Source of the DNA: Janthinobacterium violaceinigrum
Lineage (GTDB): Bacteria > Pseudomonadota > Gammaproteobacteria > Burkholderiales > Burkholderiaceae_D
Assembly: GCF_009208555.1 (NCBI RefSeq)
Contig: NZ_WFLI01000013.1
Coordinates: 1-64,000 of the forward strand
Direction of reading: 5' to 3'
Length of the DNA: 64,000 nucleotides
The notes beneath the pieces are model-generated. The model searched no databases and was not told the origin of the DNA. It was given only the letters and a program-made list of their open reading frames with translations. Shown here one piece after another: positions 8,497 to 17,192 of this stretch (position 1 is the stretch's first letter; every line of letters starts with the position of its first letter). The position numbers were made by a program, and so were the translations under genes.

Positions 8497-10691
8497 GCGG
8501 TGCTCCCCGTCGTTCCCTGCTGCAAGCCGTACAAATGGGCGTAGATGCCGCCGGGCCGGGCCAGCAGCGCCGCGTGGGTGCCCAGCTCGGCCACCTGCCC
8601 CCGCTCCATGACGACGATGCGGTGCGCCTCGCGCACGGCCGACAGGCGGTGGGCGATGATCAGCACGGTGCGCCCCGCGCAGATGCCCCGCATATTGTCC
8701 TGGATGATTTTTTCCGACTCGTAGTCGAGCGCGCTCGTGGCCTCGTCGAAAATCAGGATGCGGGGATTGCCGACGAGGGCGCGGGCAATGGCGATGCGCT
8801 GGCGCTGGCCGCCCGACAGGCCCGTGCCATGCTCGCCCACCATGGTGTCGTAGCCTTCAGGCAACTCGCAAATGAAATCGTGGGCGCCTGCCAGTTTCGC
8901 CACGGCAATGACGGCGTCGATGGGCAGCGCCGGGTCGCTCAGCGCGATATTGTCGCGCACGGAGCGGTTGAACAGGATGTTTTCCTGCAGCACCACGCCG
9001 ATCTGGCGCCGCAGCGACGCCGTGTCGATGACGGCGATATCCTGTCCGTCGATCAGCACCCTGCCCCGCTCGGGGATGTACAGGCGCTGCGCCAGCCGCG
9101 TCAGGGTGCTCTTGCCGGAACCGGAACGCCCGACGATGCCGATCACTTCGCCGGGCGCGATGGCGATCGACACGTCGCGCAGCACCTCGGCCGCGTCGGG
9201 CCGGTAACGGAAACCCACCTGCTGGAAGGCGATGGCGCCCGCGATGCGGGGCATGCGCGCCTTTTGGCCGCCCCCGTTCAGGCCGCCGGATTCCGTGCGG
9301 GCATTGAGGATGTCGCCCAGCCGGCTCATGGAAATACCCACCTGCTGGAAATCGTTCCACAGCTGCGCCAGGCGCAGGATGGGCGAGGCCACCTGGCCCG
9401 CCAGCATATTGAAGGCCACCAGCTCGCCCACCGTCATCTTTCCATCGATGACGAGGGTGGCGCCCCACCACATGATGGCCGCCGTCACCAGTTTGCTGAC
9501 GAGGGTGACGCCGCCGCTGGCCAGCATGCCGATATTGTTTGCAGACAAGCCAGCCGACACATAGCCGGCCAGCTGCTTTTCCCACTGCTGCTGCCAGCGG
9601 GGCTCGACGGCCATGGCCTTGACCGTGTTGACGCCGCTGATCGTTTCGACCAGGAAAGACTGGTTTTCCGCGCTGCGGTTGAATTTGTCGTTCAATCGCC
9701 CCCGCAGCACGGGCGTGAGCAGCATCGACAGGGCTGCGTAGACGGGAATCGAAGCGAGCACGATCACGCTCAGCGCGACGCTGTACCACAGCATGGCGGC
9801 GATGAAGATGAAGGAAAACAGCACGTCGAGCACCAGGGTCATGGCGTTGCCGGTGAGGAAGGAGCGGATGCTTTCCAGTTCATGGATGCGGGCCACGGAA
9901 TCGCCCACGCGGCGCGCCTGGAAATACGCGATCGGCAAGGCCAGCAGGTGGCGGAACAGGCGCGCGCCCAGTTCCACGTCGATCTTGCTGCTCGTGCGCG
10001 CAAAGACATAGGTGCGTATCTGGCCCAGCACGGCCTCGAAGACGATGGCGCAGACCAGACCAATGGCCACCACGTTCAGGGTCTGCATGGCGTGGTTGAC
10101 CAGCACCTTGTCCATCACCACCTGGAAAAACAGGGGCGTGGCCAGGCCGATCAGTTGCAGCACGAAGGAAATCAGCAGCACTTCACCCAGCAGCCGGCGG
10201 TATTTGACGATGGCGGGGATGAACCAGCTGAAGTCGAAGCGGGCCGTCTCGCCCGCATAGCTGGCCTTGCTGGTGAAAAAGATCAGTTCGCCTGTCCAGG
10301 TGGCGAGAAACGCTTGCAGGCCCAGAATTTGCGGCGGCTGGCCCGGATGCTGGATCAGCAGCTTCGCCATGCCCGCCCCGCTGTCTTCGACCTTGCCGAG
10401 GATAAAGAAACGGCCGTCCGTATCGATGGCGATGGCCGGCAGCGGCGCCTGCGCCAGCCGCGTCAAGGGCTGGCGCACCAGCTTGGCCGTCAGCCCCAGC
10501 TGTTTTGCGGCCAGCAAAATGGTTTGCCGCGTGAACACGGCCTGGCCGTAAGCGTGCTTGAGCTGGGCGCCGTCGGCAGGCACGCCATGCAGGCTGGCCA
10601 TCAGCAGCAGCGACAGCAAGCCCGTATCGGGCGTGGCGGATTCAAGGGGCGGCGTATCGTGGCTATGGGAAGTTGCGGGAAGTGCGCTCAT
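8493..10691 (-). CDS. Type I secretion ABC transporter, HlyB type with degenerate C39-like domain
   Basis: The 732-residue transporter energises RTX export. The N-terminal ~130 residues form a C39-peptidase-like domain in which the catalytic cysteine position is replaced (LLSLLLMASLHGVPADG), as in HlyB. It should therefore bind cargo without cleaving a leader. The transmembrane domain spans roughly residues 160-450. The nucleotide-binding domain shows Walker A GRSGSGKST (about 521-529), signature LSGGQ (about 625), Walker B ILIFDE (about 645) and a switch histidine in IIAHRLS. It follows the RTX gene across an 89-nt gap holding a hairpin, and overlaps the hlyD-like gene by 4 nt. Confidence 0.94.
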   Translation of the reverse strand: MSALPATSHSHDTPPLESATPDTGLLSLLLMASLHGVPADGAQLKHAYGQAVFTRQTILLAAKQLGLTAKLVRQPLTRLAQAPLPAIAIDTDGRFFILGKVEDSGAGMAKLLIQHPGQPPQILGLQAFLATWTGELIFFTSKASYAGETARFDFSWFIPAIVKYRRLLGEVLLISFVLQLIGLATPLFFQVVMDKVLVNHAMQTLNVVAIGLVCAIVFEAVLGQIRTYVFARTSSKIDVELGARLFRHLLALPIAYFQARRVGDSVARIHELESIRSFLTGNAMTLVLDVLFSFIFIAAMLWYSVALSVIVLASIPVYAALSMLLTPVLRGRLNDKFNRSAENQSFLVETISGVNTVKAMAVEPRWQQQWEKQLAGYVSAGLSANNIGMLASGGVTLVSKLVTAAIMWWGATLVIDGKMTVGELVAFNMLAGQVASPILRLAQLWNDFQQVGISMSRLGDILNARTESGGLNGGGQKARMPRIAGAIAFQQVGFRYRPDAAEVLRDVSIAIAPGEVIGIVGRSGSGKSTLTRLAQRLYIPERGRVLIDGQDIAVIDTASLRRQIGVVLQENILFNRSVRDNIALSDPALPIDAVIAVAKLAGAHDFICELPEGYDTMVGEHGTGLSGGQRQRIAIARALVGNPRILIFDEATSALDYESEKIIQDNMRGICAGRTVLIIAHRLSAVREAHRIVVMERGQVAELGTHAALLARPGGIYAHLYGLQQGTTGSTA

Positions 10692-10715
10692 CGGATCATG
10701 TCAAAAATTCAATGG

Positions 10716-10754
10716 CGCAGCCTGGCCGGCACGTGCAAGGCCGGCCAGGCTGCG
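10716..10754 (-). terminator. Perfect 14-bp hairpin between RTX gene and exporter genes (attenuator candidate)
   Basis: Arms at 10716-10729 and 10741-10754 (CGCAGCCTGGCCGG and its exact complement) are separated by an 11-nt loop. On the minus strand the hairpin follows the RTX stop by 27 nt and is trailed by GAATTTTTGA, a short U run. This fits a leaky intrinsic terminator that would lower exporter expression relative to cargo, as known for the hlyCA/hlyBD junction. Confidence 0.65.
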
Positions 10755-10780
10755 TAAGGGGTGATACGGCTAGCCAGGCT

Positions 10781-13700
10781 TTAGTGGGCTGCCGCCAGCT
10801 GGATCTGCGCCGACGCAGCGCCATGGCCCGACCACGGGGCCGATGCAGCGGCCGGCACGGCAAAGCCGGCCATGGCTTGCACCAGCTGCGCCGCATCGGC
10901 TTGCCAACCGCCGCTGCCGCCCTGGCTGGCAGCGCCCAGCTGCTGGCCCGCGCGCCAGTTCTGCGCCAGCACCGGTGCCAGGGTAGCGGCCGTGCCAGCA
11001 GGCAAGGTAAGCTGGCCCAGAGGCGGCGGCGTCAGGCCCGCCATCGCCTGCACGAGGTTTTGCACATTGTTGCCCAGCAAAACGCGGCCATCGGCCATGC
11101 GGAATTCCTCGATGCGCACCGCCGAGTCCGAGTACCAGTTGTTGATGGTGATCTTGTCCGTCGTGCCGATGGTGCTCACTTCCAGGTGCACGCCCACCTG
11201 GCGGAACCACAGCTGCTCGGCATTGACGCCGGCCAGGAAGGACACGACGTCGTGGCTGCCGGCCTCCACCACCTCGGCGATGATGTCGGCGCCGTCGCCG
11301 CGGGCGAAGATATAGGTATCGTTGCCGGCAGCGCCGGCCAGGGTATCGTCGCCCTTGCCGCCCTGGAAGGTATCGTTGCCCAGGCCGCCAAAGAGGATGT
11401 TCCTCAGCTCATTGCCGATCAACACGTCGTCGAACTTGCTGCCGATGAGAGTATTGAAATTGGCCAACACGTCGACACCGGGACGCGCAGTCATGGGACC
11501 GCCTGCCGGTGCGAAGACCGCCGTCACGCCCGCAGTGGCACCCGTATAGTTGACCGAGTTGCCCGCGCCTGCGCCGTCGAGCACGTTGCCGCCCGGGGTC
11601 TCCACGTAAAAGACGTTGTTCGTGTAGGCGCTGCCCGTCACCGTCAGGCCGGCGCCGTTCAGGCGCACGTTTTCCACGTTGTCGGCCACCGTGTAGTTGA
11701 CGCTGGTGTACACGGTATCGTTGCCGCCGTTGCCCCGTTCGACGATGAAGTCGCCGCCATGGTTGACGTAATACGTATCGTCGCCGCCCAGGCCTTCCAG
11801 CAGGTCGGCGCCTGCGGACCCCGTGAGGACGTCGGCGTTCGCCGTGCCCGTGAAGGTCTGTCCCGTGGGCTGGGTGGGACCGTTGAAGTGCCAGGCCTGG
11901 GCCAGCACGGGCGCCAGGGCGGCGGCCGTGCCGGCCGGCAAGGTCAGCTGGCCCAGCGGCGGCGGCGTCAGGTTCGCCATCGCCTGCACCAGCAGCTGCA
12001 CGTCGGTGCCGCGCATGACGTGGCCGGCGGCCGTGCGGAATTCCTCGATGACGGGCGTGGCCGCCTTCCAGTCGCGGATGGTGATCTTGTCCGTCGTGCC
12101 GATGGTGCTCACTTCCAGGTCCGCCCCCACCTGGCGGAACCACAGCTGGTCGATATTGACGCCCGCCAGGAAGGCGATGGCGTCGTAATTGGCTTCGCCG
12201 GTCGACTCGGCGATGATGTCGGCGCCGTCGCCGCGCCCGAAGACGTAGATATCGTCGCCCAGACCGCCGACGAGGAAATCGTCGCCCTTGCCGCCTTGCA
12301 AGGTATCGTTGCCCAGGCCGCCGGACAGGGTGTTGCCCAGCTCATTGCCGGTGAGCACATCGTCATAGCCGCTGCCCGTCAGGCTGGAAAAATTGAGCAG
12401 CACGTCGCCGCCCGGGCGTGCCGCGGGGTTGTCGTTGCTGGAAATCATGGTGGCCGTCACGCCAGCCTTGGCGCCCGCATAGGTGGCGCTGGTGTTCACT
12501 CCCGTGCTGCGCAGCACATTGCCGCCGGCGACATCGACGTGGAATACATTACCGCTGCCATTGCCCGTCACCGTCAGGCCGGCGGCACCCACATGCACCT
12601 CTTCCACGTTGGCGGCCAGCGTGTAGTCGACCGTCGTGTAGACGGTGTCGCGTCCGCCGCCAGCCTGTTCGATGACCACGTCGCCGCTGTGGTTGACGTA
12701 ATAGATATCGTCGCCGGCCAGGCCCGCCATCACATCGGCGCCCGCCGTGCCCTTGATGATGTCCGGGTTCGCCGTGCCCACAAAGGCGCCGTTGCTGGGC
12801 TGGTTCGGGCCCTCGGTGCGCCAGTTCTGCGCCAGCTTTGGCGCCAGGATGGCGGCGAGGTTGTCCGGCAGGGTCAGCTGGCCGGTCGGCGGCGGCGTCA
12901 GGCCCGCCATCGCCTGCACCAGGTTTTGCACGTCGCTGCCCAGCAGCACGCGGCCGTCCGCCGTGCGGAATTCCTGGATGCGGGGCGCCGAGCCGACGAC
13001 ATACCAGCCGTTGACGGTGATCTTGTCCGTGGTGCCGATGGTGCTCACTTCCAGGTTCGAGCCCACCTGGCGGAACCACAGCTGGTCGGCGCTGACGCCG
13101 GCGAGAAAGGACACCACGTTGCGGCTGCCCGCCTCATCCGTCTCCATGATGGAATCGGCGCCGTCGCCGCGGGCAAAGATATAGGTATCGTCGCCCTGCA
13201 GGCCTGCCAGCAAATCGTCGCCCTTGCCGCCTCGCAAGATATCATTGCCCAGATTGCCGACCAGGGCATTCTTGAGATCGTTTCCGGTCAGGACATCGTC
13301 GAACTTGCTGCCGACGACGCTGGCGAAATTGAGCAGCACGTCGCTGCCGGCAGGCGCCGTTTGAGGGACATTCGGCGTTGCCAGGGTCGCCGTCACGCCA
13401 GCGCTGGAACCGAGGTAGTTGACCGAGTTCCCCGTGCCGCCGCCGTCGAGCACATTGCCGCCGGCCACGTTGACGTAAAAGATATTGTTGGTGTTGACGC
13501 TGCCCGTCACCGTCAGGCCGCCGGCCGTGAGGCGCACGTTCTCGACGTTCTCGGCCACCGTGTAATTGACGCTCGTGTACACGGTATCGGTGCCGCCGTT
13601 GGCCAGCTCGACGATCACATCGCCGCTGTCGTTGACATAATAGGTATCGTCGCCGGCCAGGCCTTCGAGCACGTCGGCGCCCGTCGTGCCGGTGAGCACA

Positions 13701-13828
13701 TCGGCATTCGCCGTGCCCACGAAGCGCTGCGGGGCCGCCGCGACGCTGTTCAGGTATGCCTCGAGGGCGGAAACGCCATCGTCGCCGGCGGCGGAAACGG
13801 TAGATGCAGGTGCAAATTGCTTGGTCAT
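10781..13828 (-). CDS. RTX-type calcium-binding secreted protein with three ~310-residue repeats
   Basis: The 1015-residue protein is the likely cargo of the adjacent type I system. It lacks a signal peptide. It consists of three near-identical units. Each has a short RTX block (GTTGADVLEGLAGDDTYYV), a beta-rich stretch, a second RTX block (GGKGDDLLAGLQGDDTYIF) and a hemolysin-type calcium-binding-related segment (LWFRQVG..LEVSTIGTTDK). Each unit ends with LVQAMAGLTPPP and LAQNW. The C-terminus is Ala/Ser/Gln-rich with few charges, as expected for an uncleaved secretion signal. No lipase, protease, acyltransferase or pore-forming domain is visible, so a structural or adhesive role is inferred. 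The ATG at 13828 has AGGACA about 9 nt upstream; an in-frame extension to 13969 lacks RTX-like sequence. Confidence 0.88.
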   Translation of the reverse strand: MTKQFAPASTVSAAGDDGVSALEAYLNSVAAAPQRFVGTANADVLTGTTGADVLEGLAGDDTYYVNDSGDVIVELANGGTDTVYTSVNYTVAENVENVRLTAGGLTVTGSVNTNNIFYVNVAGGNVLDGGGTGNSVNYLGSSAGVTATLATPNVPQTAPAGSDVLLNFASVVGSKFDDVLTGNDLKNALVGNLGNDILRGGKGDDLLAGLQGDDTYIFARGDGADSIMETDEAGSRNVVSFLAGVSADQLWFRQVGSNLEVSTIGTTDKITVNGWYVVGSAPRIQEFRTADGRVLLGSDVQNLVQAMAGLTPPPTGQLTLPDNLAAILAPKLAQNWRTEGPNQPSNGAFVGTANPDIIKGTAGADVMAGLAGDDIYYVNHSGDVVIEQAGGGRDTVYTTVDYTLAANVEEVHVGAAGLTVTGNGSGNVFHVDVAGGNVLRSTGVNTSATYAGAKAGVTATMISSNDNPAARPGGDVLLNFSSLTGSGYDDVLTGNELGNTLSGGLGNDTLQGGKGDDFLVGGLGDDIYVFGRGDGADIIAESTGEANYDAIAFLAGVNIDQLWFRQVGADLEVSTIGTTDKITIRDWKAATPVIEEFRTAAGHVMRGTDVQLLVQAMANLTPPPLGQLTLPAGTAAALAPVLAQAWHFNGPTQPTGQTFTGTANADVLTGSAGADLLEGLGGDDTYYVNHGGDFIVERGNGGNDTVYTSVNYTVADNVENVRLNGAGLTVTGSAYTNNVFYVETPGGNVLDGAGAGNSVNYTGATAGVTAVFAPAGGPMTARPGVDVLANFNTLIGSKFDDVLIGNELRNILFGGLGNDTFQGGKGDDTLAGAAGNDTYIFARGDGADIIAEVVEAGSHDVVSFLAGVNAEQLWFRQVGVHLEVSTIGTTDKITINNWYSDSAVRIEEFRMADGRVLLGNNVQNLVQAMAGLTPPPLGQLTLPAGTAATLAPVLAQNWRAGQQLGAASQGGSGGWQADAAQLVQAMAGFAVPAAASAPWSGHGAASAQIQLAAAH
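10950..13722 (-). repeat. Three tandem ~0.93-kb coding repeats inside the RTX gene
   Basis: The junction stretch GCCGTGCCC recurs at about 11841, 12771 and 13710, giving periods of 930 and 939 bp (310 and 313 codons). Units are similar but not identical at DNA level, so they predate very recent expansion. The array could still recombine and change copy number. Confidence 0.85.
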
Positions 13829-14069
13829 GTTGCAGTGTCCTGTCGTTAAGCTGAAAACATCAAGGTTGAATAGGCCGGCGCGAGCCGGCATCGGGCAAAA
13901 GTCCCGGCCGCATGCGGCCCTGGCCTTTCGGCGCATGGACGGCGCGGCTGAGCATCGCCTCGCATGCACCCCCTACTGACGTTCAAACGGGAGAAACACT
14001 GTTATTTGTCATGCAAATGTCACACTGCACGACGGTGTAGCATGGTGAGTAATCTGCCCTCGCTCTGGG

Positions 14070-14966
14070 CTAGGTGCCGAAAGTGCAGTCCTGTAACTGT
14101 TCCACCATGAAATCAATGAACACGCGCAAGCGCGGCGGCATGTGGCGGCTGGCGGGCCACAGCAGCCAGAATGCCGTCTGCGCCTGCGTATGCTCGTCCA
14201 GCACGCTTTCCAGCTGCCCCGCCGCCAGCTCGCGTCCCACGGTAAAGGCGGGCAGATAGGCGATGCCCTGCCCTTGCACGGCCAGGTAGACGCGCATTTC
14301 CACGCTGTTGCACACCATGCCGGGCGCCGGCGGGACGGCTTGCCCCATCGCCTCGCCCAGCGGCCACTGTTCCAGGCGACCCGTGGCGGGAAAGCGGTAG
14401 TCGAGGCGCTGGTGCCGCAGCAGCTCGGACGAATGCGCGGGCCGGCCATGGCGCGCCAGGTAGGCGGGCGACGCCACCAGCAGGCGGCGGAACGTGCACA
14501 GTTTGCGCTGCGTCAAGCCCGAGTCCAGCAGCGCGCCCGTGCGCACGACGGCGTCGAAGCCGTCGCTGACGACATTGACCAGGGTATCGGAGAAATCGAG
14601 GTCCAGCTCGATGGCGGGATACGCTTGCATGAAGGCGGCGATGGCCGGCTCGAACAGGCCGCTGTAACGTGGCAGGCTGATGCGCAGACGGCCGCTCGGT
14701 GCGCTGCCGGACTCGCTCAATTCCCGCTCGGCCGCTTCCACCTCGGCCAGGATGCGCTTGCAGCGGTCGAGGAACTTTTCCCCTTCCGCCGTCAGCGCCA
14801 GATGCCGCGTACTGCGCTGGAACAGGCGCACGCCCAGCCGCGCCTCCATGCGCGCCACGCTCTTGCCGACGGCCGACGACGACAAGCCCAGCAGCCGGCC
14901 CGTGGCCGAGAAACTGCCGCTGTCGGCCACCTGTACGAACATGGCGATGCCGCCCAGACTATCCAT
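14070..14966 (-). CDS. LysR-family transcriptional regulator
   Basis: The 298-residue protein has the N-terminal LysR winged helix (residues 1-60: DSLGGIAMFVQVADSGSFSA, then SSSAVGKSVARMEARLGVRL). The substrate-binding domain starts near residue 90 with GRLRISLPRYSG. It is closest in pattern to the CrgA/AaeR-like subgroup of LysR proteins. It is transcribed divergently from the MFS transporter gene at 15078 across 111 nt. That arrangement usually means the regulator controls the transporter and itself. No effector can be named. Confidence 0.92.
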   Translation of the reverse strand: MDSLGGIAMFVQVADSGSFSATGRLLGLSSSAVGKSVARMEARLGVRLFQRSTRHLALTAEGEKFLDRCKRILAEVEAAERELSESGSAPSGRLRISLPRYSGLFEPAIAAFMQAYPAIELDLDFSDTLVNVVSDGFDAVVRTGALLDSGLTQRKLCTFRRLLVASPAYLARHGRPAHSSELLRHQRLDYRFPATGRLEQWPLGEAMGQAVPPAPGMVCNSVEMRVYLAVQGQGIAYLPAFTVGRELAAGQLESVLDEHTQAQTAFWLLWPASRHMPPRLRVFIDFMVEQLQDCTFGT

Positions 14967-15077
14967 GCAATTCCCCCATTAAAGACAAATGTGTCCGATA
15001 TGTTGATCAGTTTAGCCCATTTTTCTTCAATTCCAGGCGCGCCATACTTGCCGCTTCTTCTATCCGAACCCACTTCC

Positions 15078-16577
15078 ATGCCCTCTTCCCCACGTTTGAC
15101 GCTTGCCCTGCAAGTGCTGGCCGCCTGCCTGACGGGCTTGCTGATTCCCTTGTGCTTCACGGGCCCGGCCGTGGCGCTGCCCGCCCTGGGCGCCGAATTG
15201 CGGGGCAGCGCCGCCGCCCTGAACTGGGTCATCAATGCTTATATCCTCAGCTATGGCAGCGCCATGATGGTGGCCGGCAGTCTGACGGACGTACTGGGCC
15301 GGCGCCGCGTCTGGCTGGCGGGGCTGGCCCTGTTTTGCGCGGCCACCCTGGCCATCGCCGTGGCGCCGTCCGTCGCGCTGATCGCCGCGCTGCGCTTCGT
15401 GCAGGGCCTGGGCGGCGCGGCCGCGTTCGCCGCCGCCATGTCCTCGCTGGCGCCCCTGTTCCACGGCGCGGCACGCAGCCGGGTGATGAGCATGCTGGGC
15501 ACGACGTTCGGCCTGGGCCTGGCCTTCGGCCCGCTGGCGGCCGGCGCCATGCTGGAACTGGCCCGCTGGCCCGCCATTTTTTACGCCACGGCCGCGCTGG
15601 GCGCCATCGGCGCGCTGCTGGTGCTGGCCAGCGTACCGGCCGATGCGCCCCGTGCCCAGGGCGGGCTGGACTGGCCCGGCGCCGTCAGCTTCAGCGGCGC
15701 GCTGTCCCTGCTGACCCTGGGCATGCTGCTGGCGCCCGAACATGGCTGGCGCAGCGGGGCCGTGCAGCTGTCCCTCGCCGCGTCCGCACTGCTGTTTTGC
15801 GTGTTTGTCGCCGTCGAACGCAGGACGGCGCAGCCCCTGCTGGACTTGACCCTGTTTCGCCAGCGCCGCTTTGTCGCCGTGCAAGTGCTGGCCGCCTCGC
15901 CCGCCTTTTTGTTCATCGTGCTGATCGTCATGCTGCCGGGGCGCTTCATCGGCATCGATGGCGTGTCGCCGCTGGCGGCGGGCCGCCTGATGGTGGCCCT
16001 GGCCGCCCCCTTGCTGGTGGTGCCCATGCTGGCGGCGCTGCTGTTGCGCTGGGTCCAGGCCGGCACCGTGTGCGCAGCGGGATTGCTGCTGGTTGCCGCC
16101 GGACTGACCTGGCTGGCGCAGGTGCTGGGCAACGGCGGCACCGCCGCACTGGCAGGACCGCTGCTGCTGGTGGGCGCCGGCATCGGCTTGCCGTGGGGCT
16201 TGATGGATGGCATGGCCCTGAACGTGGTGGAAACGCAGCGGGCCGGCATGGCGACGGGTATCTTCAATACCGTGCGCATCAGCGCCGATGGCGTGGCGCT
16301 GGCCCTGGCGGGCGCCGTGCTGGCCAGCCTGATCGGTGCGGCGCTGCTGCGCCAGCTGCCCGCCGGCCTGCCCGTGCTGGCCGCCGCCAGCCGCGCCGCG
16401 CTCGGCGATATCCAACAAGCAACACAGCTGCTGAGTGGCCAGGAAGCATTGCTGCGCGCCAGCTATGACGCTGCCTTCCGCCATTTGCTGCATGGCTTGG
16501 CGTGGCTGGCCGTGGCGCTGGCGGCGCTGGTGCCGTATTTGCTCAGGAAGGATGCGTCTCAGGCGTCGAGGCCATAA
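15078..16577 (+). CDS. MFS transporter, DHA2 (EmrB/QacA)-like drug efflux family
   Basis: The 499-residue protein has about 14 hydrophobic segments, as in the DHA2 drug:proton antiporters. Visible marks are WVINAYILSYGSAMMVAGSL followed by TDVLGRRRVWLAGL (motif A region), the GLGGAAAFAAAMSSLAPLF stretch, and GLGLAFGPLAAGAML (motif C-like). The ATG at 15078 (start MPSSPRLTL) is chosen because the first membrane helix follows directly; an ATG at about 15001 would add a variable leader. It is divergent from the LysR gene, its probable regulator. Substrate is unknown. Confidence 0.88.
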   Translation: MPSSPRLTLALQVLAACLTGLLIPLCFTGPAVALPALGAELRGSAAALNWVINAYILSYGSAMMVAGSLTDVLGRRRVWLAGLALFCAATLAIAVAPSVALIAALRFVQGLGGAAAFAAAMSSLAPLFHGAARSRVMSMLGTTFGLGLAFGPLAAGAMLELARWPAIFYATAALGAIGALLVLASVPADAPRAQGGLDWPGAVSFSGALSLLTLGMLLAPEHGWRSGAVQLSLAASALLFCVFVAVERRTAQPLLDLTLFRQRRFVAVQVLAASPAFLFIVLIVMLPGRFIGIDGVSPLAAGRLMVALAAPLLVVPMLAALLLRWVQAGTVCAAGLLLVAAGLTWLAQVLGNGGTAALAGPLLLVGAGIGLPWGLMDGMALNVVETQRAGMATGIFNTVRISADGVALALAGAVLASLIGAALLRQLPAGLPVLAAASRAALGDIQQATQLLSGQEALLRASYDAAFRHLLHGLAWLAVALAALVPYLLRKDASQASRP

Positions 16578-17095
16578 AAAACGGCCACGAGGATGGCGAT
16601 GTTGTTGCAGGCGCGCGCAAACGCCGTCGTCGCATAGGCGGCCGCCACGCCCGGGTCGCGGTAGCGCAGGTAGACAAAGCTGAACATGGCGCCCGACCCC
16701 AGCGCGACGATGGCGTGCAGCAAGCCGCCGCTGATGAAATGCACAATGCCCCACAGCACGGCGCCCAGAAAAATGCTCAGCTGGCGGCTGGCGCCCAGGC
16801 GCTTGAGGATTTCCAGCGGCAGCAGCTGGCCCAGGAAGGTTTCCAGGATGGGAGAATAGATGACGACCCAGAACACCAGCAGGGGCAGCGACATTTCACG
16901 CTTGAACCTGGCCAGGCCCGTGTGCGCGCCCCAGTATTCGGGCGGCAACAGCCATTTGGTAATAAAAAGGATGGCAAAGCACAGCAAGCAGGTGAGCAAG
17001 CCCCAGCCGAGACCGGCAAGGGCCAGTTGCAGCACGGGCGGCGCCGGTTTGTCGTCGTCCGGGCTGGAGAGATCATGGCTGCTGCGCACTTGCAT
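16559..17095 (-). CDS. CPBP/CAAX-protease-like integral membrane protein
   Basis: The 178-residue protein has about five hydrophobic helices. It carries a motif resembling the CPBP (Rce1-like) family: SPILETFLGQLLPLEIL for motif 1, WGIVHFISGG for motif 2, and a later ACNN for motif 4. The canonical EExxxR is not kept: the second Glu is Thr and the Arg is missing, so protease activity is doubtful. The ATG at 17095 is preferred because CCAGGA lies about 8 nt upstream; an ATG at 17125 has no such site. Its stop overlaps the convergent MFS gene by 19 nt. Confidence 0.65.
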   Translation of the reverse strand: MQVRSSHDLSSPDDDKPAPPVLQLALAGLGWGLLTCLLCFAILFITKWLLPPEYWGAHTGLARFKREMSLPLLVFWVVIYSPILETFLGQLLPLEILKRLGASRQLSIFLGAVLWGIVHFISGGLLHAIVALGSGAMFSFVYLRYRDPGVAAAYATTAFARACNNIAILVAVFYGLDA

Positions 17096-17192
17096 GAGAA
17101 GTCCTGGCGGTGATCCAGCTCTCATTGTAGCGCGGAATACGACTATTGGCGCGTGGCTGCCGGCGTGCCGCGCGCCGCCCTGCCGTGCGGCC

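Noticed and set aside
10950..13722. Regular repeats considered as a CRISPR-like or satellite array
   Set aside because: Period is ~930 bp and all in frame within a coding sequence; there are no short direct repeats with unique spacers.
10673..13849. A 1058-codon open frame on the plus strand
   Set aside because: It is the antisense register of the RTX gene. High GC and repeat structure keep it open; the translation is Arg/His/Ala-rich without any family pattern.
14001..14025. ATTTG-N5-CAAAT inverted repeat upstream of the RTX gene
   Set aside because: Arms are only five bases and no regulator can be linked to it; chance is likely.
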